Of a stretch of 32,670 nt of DNA, positions 1 through 9,290 are shown piece by piece. The DNA lies in the NCBI GenBank assembly GCA_009602725.1, contig WELB01000303.1, positions 39,833 to 72,502 on the forward strand, in the 5' to 3' direction. Both the position numbers and the translations under genes were made by a program. The stretch's first letter is position 1. Every line of letters begins with the position of its first letter. The notes below the pieces were generated by a model, which searched no databases, was not told the DNA's origin, and worked only from the letters and a program-made list of their open reading frames with translations. This DNA comes from Spirogloea muscicola (lineage: Eukaryota; Streptophyta; Zygnematophyceae; Spirogloeales; Spirogloeaceae).

Positions 1-2
1 CC

Positions 3-89
3 TTAGCTGCTGGCACAAGAGCTAGTCAATTGCCGTCCGGTATTCGAGCGTCAGCTAGCGACCTCTATGTGCTGACTCGTGGTTACTGA
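3..89 (+). mobile_element. LINE-type ORF C-terminal relic, copy 1
   Basis: The frame ends in S-D-L-Y-V-L-T-R-G-Y followed by TGA. This is the same C-terminal signature as the longer copies at 7946-8608 and 30883-31743. Upstream residues (L-A-A-G-T-R-A-S then S-G-I-R-A-S) match the A-G-R-A-L segment of the family and most resemble the copy at 31970-32312. The left part lies outside the window. No start or other domain is visible, so this is a truncated relic. Confidence 0.75.
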
Positions 90-454
90 GCGGGTCAGCT
101 TAGCAGCAGGTGACGTACATTTGTCCAATGTGCTTGCCTTTGTACTTGGCCACACATGGCCTCCCCATCTCTTAATATACACGCATTTTCTTCTCTACGG
201 GCGAGCCACTTCTTTCTGGGTCCCCCACCCACTGTCTTCTCTGCATGAGCGCACTTCTTTCCACTCCTTCAGCTCGCACTTGCCGACTTGGGAGAGCAAC
301 ATTCTTTCTCTCTTCTCCCCCCTCACAATCAGCTCTTTGTCGCCTTGTCTGGCACCTCTGCCTGGGTGGGCGGTTGCTCGGAGGCTAATGCCCCCCGCAC
401 TTCTGGCAGCTTCGCCAACACCAGCATATGGGAGGCTTTAGTAGCTTGCTACTA
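90..454. other. Repeat-derived intergenic sequence
   Basis: No supportable gene. The stretch holds pyrimidine-rich, degenerate pieces of the short repeat units found elsewhere, for example a GGGCGAGCC core followed by ACTTCTTTCT near 199-220 and a GAGCGCACTTCTTTCC block near 247. Confidence 0.5.
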
Positions 455-594
455 GATGCAAATCTCGCTGCGCTCGCAGGCCCTGGCCCCTTCATCAGCC
501 CCCTGGGCGGCACCATAAGCCAGGCCTATTGCTTCGGTGGCATGCGCACCAAGTTAGCCTGTCTGTTTTGTTGGTGCCTACTCGTGGTTACTAA
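455..594 (+). mobile_element. LINE-type ORF C-terminal relic, copy 2 (frameshifted)
   Basis: An R-S-Q-A-L-A segment near 475 matches R-S-Q-A-L-A-L of the longer copies. After a frame interruption, H-Q-V-S-L-S-V-L-L-V-P-T-R-G-Y-stop matches P-Q-V-S-L-S-D-L-F-V-L-T-R-G-Y-stop. The in-frame stop and shifts between these segments make it a decayed fragment. Confidence 0.65.
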
Positions 595-1400
595 AGCCAG
601 CCTTGCCCTCAGCCTTAGGCTTTCGCTAGATGTAGTCCCACTTCCGATGCATTTTGCTTAATTTGTGCATTGGGCTCAGCTTGCCCTCACTTTCATCTCA
701 AGCGCCCGCGCGCCTTTCTTCTGGCCCTCGCTCTTGGAGGTGCTAGATCCCACGCCCGTGCTATCGCTCTAACCCTGAGCTCAGCCCCTCATGGCCTAGG
801 GCTTCCCTCGACATTGCCTCGTTGTTTCAATTCTGCCTCTGCTTGCACAGTGGACTGCGACGTGGTCCAAGGTCCAGCTTTACTGGGGCTTCGTTGATCT
901 GTCTTGAAGCTCGGCCTCCCTTTATTTCATGCGCGTCGTGCGCCTTCTCCTTCTCATTTTGGTGCTTGTCTAGCCCCATCGTCTGCACCTCCATCGCCTC
1001 GTGCACGATCATGATATTGGCTTGGCTAGGCCTCCGTTTCTTTTCATGCGCACCGCCCACGCCTTCTCTCTTTTGGGCTGGCCAGGGGCATCTCGCCTGT
1101 GCCGAAAGTTGGCGGTGTCTTGGGCGGATGGCTGCCTTGGAAAAGGCGGCTTGACGGATGCTTGAGGAGGCTTGTCATCTCACTAGGCGGAACAAGAAAG
1201 TGGATCCGTTGCATCTTGCACGCCTTCTCGTGTGGGAGAGAGGCAACAACTTTTCCAAGGCAAGGCAATGGCTGTAAGAGGCCAGCCCAGTGGAATGTAC
1301 AAAATCTGACAGGGCCAGAAGGTGCAAAAGGCACAAAACTACTTCTCAAGGGTTGCAGTGCTCATGGGAAGAAAGAATTGGACCGACACAAGCCAGCACA
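595..1400. repeat. Degenerate unit-B-like repeat tract
   Basis: Several decayed copies of repeat unit B lie here: a GGCCTCCCTTTATTTCATGC core near 912 and a GGCCTCCGTTTCTTTTCATG core at about 1029-1048, each followed by GCGC...CGCCTTCTC. The short open frames are not conserved between copies. No gene is supported. Confidence 0.55.
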
Positions 1401-2509
1401 CCGTGTGTAAGAAGAACAGAGACCAATGTAGTGGGGCCTAAGTAATAAATGGGAATCACAACCGAAAAGGCACTCTGGGTCCCAAAAGTGAAGGTCAATG
1501 GCCCGCAAGTCCCCTGATGGAAAATAGCTGCGTGGAGAATAAGTCGGCTGCGACGGCCATAGCGTTGCGAATCACTGTTGAACGGCAAAGGCGAGTGCCT
1601 TGCCTTGCTGCTGGCGAAAAATTCCTGTCTTTTGAGACAAGCGATCCGGCACAGCACCGAGGACTGACGTTACTGCTTCAGGTCTCGCTGGGCTTGTGAG
1701 AAGCTAGACATGCGCGCCTACACTTAGATGCCCTGCATACTAACTTTCAGAGCAACGATGTGTTCACTGGACAAGGCCACTTGTTGGTTCTCTTCGAAGC
1801 AAGGTGGGGGGTTGCACCGACACCGTGAATCGTTGTCAAGGACAGCATCTTAGTCAACATTCACTGGACTTACTGTAGTACACCTCTACACCCACTTAAA
1901 GGTGGGGGAGGACACTAAGTAGCTAAATGGCGTGGAGGTTACAGGTGATGTTCTTGTCACTAGCGGCAAAGCTACTTGACAGGTGCGCCTCCCAGGAGTT
2001 TTATCAGTGTCAAGGGAACCATCCTTTCCAAGACTGTTGACTGTTTCGAAGGACCACTGCGCCGCAGACTATCAATCCTGGGCTATCTTGGCTACCACGC
2101 CTCCAGAAACTAGTGCTTTCACTTTGGACCTCTTTGTGCAACACGCCACAGCTTGACAACATACCCAGAGTAGAAGCCTTATAAGTAAGCAATTCTGTAC
2201 ATAACGCTGCACAGTATAGCACTGCACTGCAAGAGCAAGGCACGGCCAGTTTTCTGGTCCCAACTCACTTGCTCATTTGCACTAAGTGGGCATGTCAGTA
2301 TTGCACTTTCTGTGCTGGGCATCCAGGAGTTACCTTTCGCAACTCGGCTCTTGCCCAGACCAGAGATATCGAAGTAGCTATCAAAATGTCCTACTTTCTA
2401 AGGTGGGTCCCTCCTTCAATTGGTTTGCTCAACTACCACCCTGTACATCTCTCCTCTGCACAGCTTGGAGTACGACACAACAATCTATAATACATGAAAG
2501 TACAGCACC
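1401..2509. other. Intergenic, downstream flank of the BTB gene
   Basis: No coding exon was recognised on either strand. This is the 3' flank of the minus-strand BTB/propeller gene, whose stop codon is at 2510-2512. Short open frames here show no family resemblance or codon-bias signal that I can defend. Confidence 0.5.
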
Positions 2510-5500
2510 TCAAGTGGTCTCCCAGACTTCTATTACTTTTTCTGAAGACAGACCTCTTGTAACAAAGAGTCGTTGGCCTCCTATTTCCATGTTGGAGATG
2601 GGTAAGGCATCGAGATCTTCGGCTGCAAGATGAACAGAAGACATTGCCATCAACAACAAGTCGACCTGTGTTCACAGGCTAGCATGCTTTTGAGAGAATC
2701 CAGCAACCAGTGCCAGTGCTGGTGCTCCCAAAGTAAGCTTCCGCTCACCAGCGGCAAAGTTCTTCTTGAGATTGTAACCCGAGTCTTCCATGAGTTCAAG
2801 AGCTGGTGGAGCCCACACCTCGATGTCTACACCCCTTCCAACCAGGACCTGCATTGAGATTATCAAACTTCTCAAGGAAATGCAATTCAACGAGTGTAAG
2901 GCATATAAGGCATGCATTTTTTAATCCTTCTTGGGCTATATTTTCCTTACTCCCAGCTTAGATGTTCATCGCACACAGGGTAACTCCACGATGAAAGTTC
3001 CAGAACACTACAGCACCAGCAATACAGCATAATAAGGGCTCAAGATGTCCATATACATGCAGACAGATGTCACTGGGCTCAACTGTAGTACGGTACCTGC
3101 CGATTGGAGGCCAACAACCTCACGCCTTGCGACAAAGGCTTGGGGCTGATTGTGGGGTTGCCAACATCAGACCCACCAAAGAATGACAAATCAGCAACCA
3201 GCATGTCATTTGTCCTCAAGACGTCTTCTTAAATTGGCTAACACCTTGTGAAGTATTGGGAAAACAAATGCAAAGCTGACCCAACCAACACATCTGCACC
3301 TCAGGCAAAAGCTCCCTGCCCTTGCGTAATCATCCTCAAAATAAGAGCTCACCTCTGTACAGTGACTGGATGGGCAGCGGCATTAGGGTAGTGCAAGACA
3401 CGCCAACGACTTTGCCCAGGTGCTGCTCCAGCATGTCACAACAAAGCATGTAGCATGTAAGTCAAATGCAGAAAAGTGGGAAAGGTATGTGCGGCCTGGG
3501 GGCCTCTGGCACAAAGGGTAGCTGCAAAGTCACCTTGGCCAGGAGAAGGAGGGTTGCCTGCTGCTGTTGCTAGCATCTTTCGAAGATCAATGATCTCCAG
3601 CATGCCTGACAGGACAACGAACAAAATACGTTGTCAACGAGAGAACTTGAGCCAGGTCAGGACAGTTGCACAGCCATAGTCGCGCAGTCACAACAACCAG
3701 GCTATGTTAGGAGATAGCAGAGAAGCTGCTGCAGTCCTGTACTGTGGCTAGCATGCCTCTACTGGCCACTAAGTGCTGAGGAGCGGCTCACAGAAACAGC
3801 TGCAAGATGCCTGAGCTCACCAGATGACTTTGAGATTTTGAAGAGGAGGTTGAGATCTTCATTTGCGACGACGTCTGTGAATGAGTCCTGGATACCAATG
3901 ATGCCAGGTTCTTGCCATTCCCAGATCTGTGCGAAATGCAGGAGACAGGGAGTATTTTTGGTGTTTTTGTATGTGGTAAATCAAAGTGGAATCATCACAA
4001 TACAGAGCTTCATTCAAAGTGCTTTGTCTTGCCTGAACTCCGACACCCATTAAGCACATGCAGCATGTCTGTGGCATGCAAATTGCAACGTGGCTGGCAC
4101 TTGACCTTCTCGCGACTGCGAAGGTCGTGTAATCGGAGAAAGCCATCATGGAAGGAGGCGGAATTGCGAACTTGTCGCCGCACAGCCGCAGTAAGCAGAA
4201 GGCCATGGATGGGCAGCCACTGCAGCCTGACAGCTGCCTGAGATGCCAACAGAAGTTCTGAGCCGCCTTGTCTCTCCAACTCATAACTCACCTGCAGAGT
4301 GCTCTTGTCCATTACTAGAAGCGCACTGCAACAGCCACCGCAAGAGCGGAGCAATCAAACCTCGGATTAGGCAAAGGATATCGACCAGGCCAGAGATTGA
4401 TGCTGGCAAAGCACGGCTTTTGTGCCCATACGACAGCTACAACCCTGACCCCATGCACACCTTTTTCTACAGCCATTGGTAGCTTGTCAGTACCTCTGGC
4501 TTTGGGAATTGGACTCGAAGGAGGAGAAGAGAAGATCAGTGGAGCTGGCGAGGGCCTGTACATGTGTGGCGACACGATTGGAGGTGGGCTGAAACTGCCA
4601 CACAATTTTCTTTGCTTTATAGCCATCACTGGTGTTGTATATATGCAAGCCTGCACACTTATTCCCACCGGCAGCAACGTGCTTGTCTGTCCCCTTCCAG
4701 AAAGCAAACAGTTTACAAGTCAGAGATTGATAACTATGTCAAAGGAGGGGATAGGCAAGTGCAGCATACCAACAGTCCTGCAGCGAAGCGTGACTTAGCA
4801 AGCCTGCAGACGAAGTTGTGCATCGTGCATGCATCAGTGACTTGGGCAAGGGTGGACATCTCTTCTGCAATGGTTAGCAACCTTGCTGTTTATGACACAA
4901 TCTCTTATTCACCTGAGACGCGATGGAGGAGGTCAATAGAAGGATGGTCGGTCACAAGCGTGCTACTTCGCTGGAGGTTTGCATCATAGGCCGTGATTTT
5001 GGAGCCATGAGCAATGTGCAGCGAGCCATCTGGCCCTGCAGCAGACGCTGAGCACACATCTCTGCCCCCTGGGACGATGCTACGCACTCTCTCCATGGCA
5101 TTCCCATCAAGGGACCCAGGGGCCAGCTCTGCCTGCAAGCAAAGGTAGCACCAGAGTTCTGACATCCACTCATGAACTTGACACGGCACCACGACCAACA
5201 GCAGTGATGCACCTAGTAACCCTCTTGACCTATAGAGTGCCTGACTCCTCTCCCAGGGTGCTTCCTGGCAGACACAGCTGCAGAGCTCACATCTCTGGTC
5301 ACATGCTGGAGTCAAGAGTGGACGGGGAACCTGGATGGTGGGCAGCAGGCCATAGCAGTCGGCCTCCAGGAGCAGCTCCTCTCGATCGACTGAGTCCCTG
5401 GCAGACCGACGCAGCCTGCCCGTGCGCATGAAGGCTAGCAACTCGCCAAAGACGTCTGGATCCCTGTCAATGAAGTACTCCTCGTCTGAATTGCAAGTCT

Positions 5501-6046
5501 GCCAAGTCCACGGAGCGAGCACAAGGCTCTTGTCAGCTCCATGCTGCACAGCTAGAAGCACAGGTGCTGCAGCACCCTCACCCCGCCCCCCAGCTATGAA
5601 GAGCAGGGCTGAGCCGTGAGCTCAAGGCCCATGTTTCTTGCTGCCAGCAACGAGGAAGATCAGAAGCCTCCAAGAGTGACCATCAGGGATCCTCACTGAT
5701 TGAATCTGTGCTTCCATCAGCAGCCGGGCTAACCTGCCGCACAAGGAGGGGCAAAGCGCAGCTTCGCGGCTCTTCGCGGCTGGAGTAGACGGTCTATGAG
5801 GGAGGTGTCCGGAGGCCGGAGGCCCTCCAAGGCCTGCCAAGGGCACGGCCAGCTGCTGAGAGGGCTTGCCTGCCAGTGCTGGTGCAGCATGGCGCTGAAG
5901 AGGGACTGCTGGTGCGCCACATGGCTCTCCAGCGTCGAGCGCGTGGTCTCGAAGACGGTGCCGCCGACGTTGAGGCGCACGCGGCCGCCGGGCGGGGGCC
6001 GGGGGCTGGTGGCCGCAGCGGCGCCCNCAGGCAGCGGGCGCAGCAT
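2510..6046 (-). CDS. BTB/POZ (T1/KCTD-type) and beta-propeller protein
   Basis: Probable adaptor with an N-terminal BTB/T1 domain, a family that often mediates oligomerisation or Cullin-3 E3-ligase binding, followed by a WD40/YVTN-like propeller as in plant BTB proteins of the At5g41330/At2g24240 type. Exons in coding order: 6046-5870, 5498-5331, 5132-4913, 4864-4770, 4693-4494, 4325-4292, 4237-4106, 3926-3821, 3605-3534, 3422-3353, 3214-3097, 2848-2749, 2622-2510. They keep frame throughout and give 534 codons before TGA. T1 hallmarks are R-V-R-L-N-V-G-G-T-V-F-E-T-T (residues 22-35) and E-E-Y-F-I-D-R-D-P-D-V-F (exon 2). The propeller part includes G-P-D-G-S-L-H-I-A-H-G-S, F-L-R-L-H-D-L-R-S, I-W-E-W-Q-E-P-G and the terminal V-I-E-V-W-E-T-T. 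Intron 1 uses a GC donor (CAG|GCAAGC). An N at 6027 hides residue 7. The frame is open upstream to 6310, so an earlier start is possible. The 3214-3097 and 3422-3353 exons are the least certain. Confidence 0.9.
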
Positions 6047-6329
6047 GCGGCGGCGCGGTGGCGGGGCCCCGCCGCGGTCGGCGACGGCGGCGGCGGCGAG
6101 GAGAAGGGGGTGTGTGTCGAGTGATGGAGTACGACGGCAAGCACAGTGACCGACGTACATCACCTGCGAGGGATTGGAAGGGTGGCCCATGCAAGCCTTG
6201 TACTGTACATCGTTCGGGCAAGAGCCAGTGCAGAAAGTGGGGCTACTTGACAGCCGGCGGGCGCTGTGGGGGCAGCCTCGCTCCAGCGTTCCCCCGCGCT
6301 CGCCGTGCACCTCGGAAAGAGCAGCAGAA

Positions 6330-6597
6330 GAACGACGCGTCCCCTTTCCTCAATGGGAGAGCTCTTTCTTCTTCCAGGAGCGCGCCCTGCACGCTGATGA
6401 ATAGCTTTCTGTGCTTGTCTTCCTTAGTGCTTCGCCTAGCGTAGGTATTGAGCTTCCCTAGTGTGTTGTTGTGTTTGGTAGTGTAGTCCTTCTTCGGCAT
6501 CTCTTTCTTTGGCTTTGGACATTGTCCATTCTTTTTGGGCTGGCTTTGCCAGCCCCTCTTCTCTATGGGCGAGCCCTTTCTTCTGCCCTTTTGTCTG
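6330..6597 (+). repeat. Unit-A repeats upstream of the BTB gene
   Basis: A degenerate A copy (TCAATGGGAGAGCTCTTTCT, near 6350) is followed by a clear one at 6521-6584. The clear copy contains a perfect 8-bp hairpin (GGGCTGGC, loop TTT, GCCAGCCC at 6537-6555) and a second small hairpin, GGGC-GA-GCCC at 6567-6576, then TTTCTTCT. The same two-hairpin module recurs across the window in both orientations. Confidence 0.7.
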
Positions 6598-6660
6598 AAC
6601 AATGTATTGGCTTGAATTGGCCTCGCTTTAATTTCATGCGCACCGTGCGCCTTCTCTCTG
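6598..6660 (+). repeat. Repeat unit B
   Basis: Begins AACAATGTATTGGCTTGAAT and continues through a GGCCTC...TTTCATGCGCACCG core to GCGCCTTCTCTCTG. In the longer retroelement copies this unit lies directly downstream of the ORF stop, so it is interpreted as the element's 3' untranslated end. Confidence 0.75.
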
Positions 6661-6682
6661 CCCCCTTCTGGTACTTAGATCA

Positions 6683-6740
6683 TTCCTTTTTTGGGCTGGC
6701 TGTTCCAGTTCATATCCTCAATGGGCGAGCCCTTTCTTCT
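6683..6740 (+). repeat. Repeat unit A
   Basis: TTTTTTGGGCTGGCTGTTCC, a short spacer, then CAATGGGCGAGCCCTTTCTT. It has the same module order as 6521-6584, but the first hairpin has lost most of its right arm. Confidence 0.7.
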
Positions 6741-6814
6741 TAGCAGCTACACAGGGGCCTGAAGATGCTATGGCAGAACAGGGGGAGGATGGATCACTCA
6801 GTCCGAACCTTTGT

Positions 6815-6875
6815 CAATTCTTTTCGGGCTGGCTTTTCGCAGCCCTTGCACCCATTGGGAATGCCACTTCTTCTT
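6815..6875 (+). repeat. Repeat unit A, variant with GCAGCCC arm
   Basis: Starts TTGTCAATTCTTTTCGGGCT, pairs GGGCTGG with CAGCCC across a short loop, and ends CCCATTGGGAATGCCACTTC. This sub-variant also occurs at 30203-30262, and its right half is embedded in the retroelement copy at 7946-8608. Confidence 0.7.
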
Positions 6876-6952
6876 CATAAGCCGAAGTCCCAGGCAAGTG
6901 GGGGCAGAAGAAGAAGCTCCTGAAAGGAGCTGAGAAGAGGAGAAAGGCCAGT

Positions 6953-7015
6953 CTTGGAGAGAGAGAAGGCGCGCGGTGCGCACGGATTGAGAGGGAGGGC
7001 AAAGCAAGCCAGTAC
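6953..7015 (-). repeat. Repeat unit B, inverted
   Basis: Read on the plus strand it runs GAGAAGGCGCGCGGTGCGCA...GAGAGGGAGG...GCAAGCCAGTACACC, the reverse complement of the unit-B order at 6598-6660, with substitutions in the middle. Confidence 0.6.
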
Positions 7016-7131
7016 ACCGTTGTTAAAGAACAAAGAAAAGAACAAAGGTAAAGAGAAGAAGGGCTAAGGTAACTGAATGAAGAACACAACTGAAGGGGGA
7101 CTCTAGTCTTCTTACCACAGCGAATGGGAGC

Positions 7132-7305
7132 TTAGTGACCCCGTGTCAGCAGCCGCGAGTCGGAGTAACTTGCAGCTGGAAAAGAGGCACCCCGATAAGA
7201 CTCTAAACTAGCAGCTAAAGAGCGGCCTGCCCGCATTTGCACTGCATGAGCCTGGGACCGTTGGAAGGAAATGGACAGCCGCATGCGGAACACCTGGGCA
7301 AGCGA
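7132..7305 (-). mobile_element. LINE-type ORF C-terminal relic, copy 3
   Basis: The minus-strand frame reads S-L-A-Q-V-F-R-M-R-L-S-I-S-F-Q-R-S-Q-A and later S-D-S-R-L-L-T-R-G-H followed by TAA. It matches M-R-L-S-L-S-L-Q-R-S-Q-A and the L-T-R-G-Y end of the longer copies. The middle (A-A-S-L-E-S-Y-R-G-A-S-F) differs from them and resembles the fragment at 30267-30347, which points to a separate subfamily. Confidence 0.75.
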
Positions 7306-7631
7306 CCTGGGGGGGGAGGGCTGTGAAAAGGCAGCCCATACAAGATGCTTTTTGGCTGCTAGTTTCTCAGAGTAACCTCTAGTCTTCCTCACTAGAGGTT
7401 TACTAAGTGATCATTTTACCGGGAAAGCTGAGATAGCCCTTTATGGCCCCTTCAGACCTTGTCACTTCTTTCCGAACTGGCTGTTCACAGCCCTTGCTCC
7501 TCTTCTCTATGGGCGAGCACTTCCTTCTTGCTCCCTTTGGGAGAGCCACTTTCTCTTCGTATATATTCTGTTACCTTAGACACCTTAGTATAGAGCTCCG
7601 TTTTACGTAGCCTTGATTACTTTGCACTAGA
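7306..7631. repeat. Spacer with one unit-A copy
   Basis: No gene is seen. A unit-A copy spans about 7462-7535 (CTTTCCGAACTGGCTGTTCA, then CTATGGGCGAGCACTTCC), repeated in part by CTTTGGGAGAGCCACTTTCT just after it. The rest is unassigned. Confidence 0.55.
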
Positions 7632-7800
7632 TTCTGCCTAAACAATGTACTGGCTTGAATTAGCCTTCCTTTCATTTCATACGCTCCGCTCGCCTTCCCT
7701 TGTACAAGATGAACATGAGGAATGACATGCCAGCCCAGAGAGATAAGGCGCGCGTCCCGCATGAATGAAAGAGAGGCCAATTCAAGCCAACACATTGCCC
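7632..7800. repeat. Inverted pair of unit-B copies
   Basis: A plus-oriented unit B (7632-7700, core AACAATGTACTGGCTTGAAT) faces a minus-oriented one (7735-7800, ending GGCCAATTCAAGCCAACACA) across about 35 bp. The arms of about 60 bp are imperfect reverse complements, so a transcript could fold into a stem-loop. Confidence 0.65.
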
Positions 7801-7945
7801 AGAGAGAGAGGAGAGAGAAGGCGCGCGGGGCGCATGAATTGAAAGGGAGGCCAATTCAAGCCAATACATTGTTCAGGCAGAGTCGAGTGCAGACTAAACA
7901 AGGCTACATAATACTGAGACTTAATCTAAGGTACCTAAGATGACA
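7801..7945 (-). repeat. 3' untranslated end of retroelement copy 4 (unit B)
   Basis: In minus orientation this follows directly after the TAA of the ORF at 7946. It contains GTTTAGTCTGCA, then TGCCTGAACAATGTATTGGC and the GGCCTCCCTTTCAATTCATG core. Nearly the same sequence flanks the copy at 30720-30881, and a more diverged version follows the copy ending at 31743. This ties unit B to the element's 3' end. Confidence 0.75.
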
Positions 7946-8608
7946 TTAGTACCCACGGGTGAGCACAAACAAATCTGACAAGCTAACTTGGGGAGCTGGA
8001 GCACCGCTGCGAAAGCCGGAGGCCTGACTTAGAGCGCGCCCTGCACGTTGATGAAGAGCCAATGCTTGCGAGCGCTGCAAACTAAGCGAGAGCCGCATTC
8101 TATAATATGCAACTAAGGCCTGCGGTATGCTGGAGTGGCCCAAGCTGCCGCCCCGACTTCGATGACGCGCATCAACCAGCCGGGCCAGATGCTGGATCAG
8201 GGAGGACCATTTCATGCCGTAGCCTCCGTAGATACCCATGGCACACGGGTAAAGACGGTCCCCTCGAGGATGATCATGGCAGTGCCGCTCCTTCTTGCGC
8301 TCCGCGCTGGACGTGGCCCAGCCAGACACGGTTGACGTGGGTGCGCCAGCCTTGTATGCGTCGATCAGTACCACGTCCAAGAGCAGACGAGGCCCACCGC
8401 CCCGCGGGGTAGCGACCACGTCCAGACGCCGCACGTATGGCTTGCCGCGCCTTGAGGAGATTGGCATGATGCCAGACACCTCCATCGCCGGATGATATCC
8501 CGCCTCTCGCACAATTCCAAACATGGTATCCACTTCGCAGCCCTTGCCCCCATTGGGAGTGCCACTTCTTCTAGTAAGTCGTGGGAGGCAATGCGCTCAC
8601 CCCCCCAG
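7946..8608 (-). mobile_element. LINE-type ORF C-terminal fragment, copy 4
   Basis: The minus-strand frame (open 8533-7946) encodes the restriction-like-endonuclease-like end of a non-LTR retroelement: R-R-L-D-V-V then about 10 residues and L-L-L-D-V-V-L-I-D-A-Y-K, then S-S-A-E-R-K-K-E-R-H, ending V-L-T-R-G-Y-stop. It is very close to the copy at 31039-31743. Farther upstream G-G-E-R-I-A-S-H-D-L-L matches that copy but is out of frame, because about 40 bp matching the right half of repeat unit A lies at about 8531-8572. No reverse-transcriptase domain is present, so the copy is 5'-truncated and not autonomous. Confidence 0.8.
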
Positions 8609-8631
8609 AAGAAAGTGACAAGCGGCCGAAG

Positions 8632-8756
8632 AGGCCGGAAAGCGCGAGGGGGAGCCCTGTGTGTTGGGCTACCCTCTCGTCGTGGGCTGGCGTCTTCCTG
8701 GCCACCTTCCTCCCCTCAGCTCATCTGACTTCCTACTGCTGACACGGGGGTATTGA
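8632..8756 (+). mobile_element. LINE-type ORF C-terminal relic, copy 5
   Basis: The plus-strand frame ends L-S-S-S-D-F-L-L-L-T-R-G-Y followed by TGA. It lies head-to-head with copy 4, whose truncated 5' end is about 25 bp away. Only the last ~40 codons are recognisable. Confidence 0.65.
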
Positions 8757-9290
8757 GGGCGCCCTGTCTGCCTAGCCTTTGGCTCCGTCATGAACACCTG
8801 TATGCATCTGGCTGGCATTTCACAGCCGACTCTTTCATTTCAGCAGCCGCTTTCTCGTGTTGTTGTTGACAAGCTTCCCTGCCCGTCGCCCACAACATCA
8901 CCAGCGGCGCCACCTTCGTTCCCTCGCTTCTTCTCACTTCCAACCCCCACCTGCCCACTGTCCGCCACCGCCGCCTCCTCTCGCCGCCGCCAGCTTCCGC
9001 GCCCCCTCTCCGCGGCCCCCTTGGTGCAGCAGCCGCCGCGGCCTCCTCAGATGCCCCCGCGCCACCATCCCGTGCCGCCGACGGTCGGGGACCCCCGGGC
9101 CTTCTCGCTATCTCCTCCCTCAGGCGGTGCCGCGGAAGGGCCCGGCCTCCCTGAGACTTGGCGGCGGACGTGAGCCTTCTGGGTGCCCGACGACGCCGTG
9201 GTCTGCAGACGGACTCTGGACCTGCCGGTGGTGGCAGCGGCAGCCTGCAAGAGCGCCTGAAGGGGCACCTGTCGCTGCGCCCTGGTCGCC
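8757..9290 (+). promoter_or_regulatory. Upstream region and probable 5' UTR of the Rab gene
   Basis: No coding feature is convincing. The stretch is C-rich with many CCG/GCC runs from about 8880 to 9290 and leads into the Rab start at 9291. No TATA box or other defined element was identified. The assignment as leader or promoter rests only on position and composition. Confidence 0.4.

Noticed and set aside
5729-6310. Upstream start for the BTB protein at 6310
   Set aside because: The added residues are low-complexity (runs of Ala, Pro, Arg) with no family similarity; ATG at 6046 is closer to the T1 domain. Not excluded.
8365-8565. Minus-strand open frame reading through the unit-A-like insert of copy 4
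   Set aside because: It is a frameshifted reading of the retroelement copy, not a separate gene.
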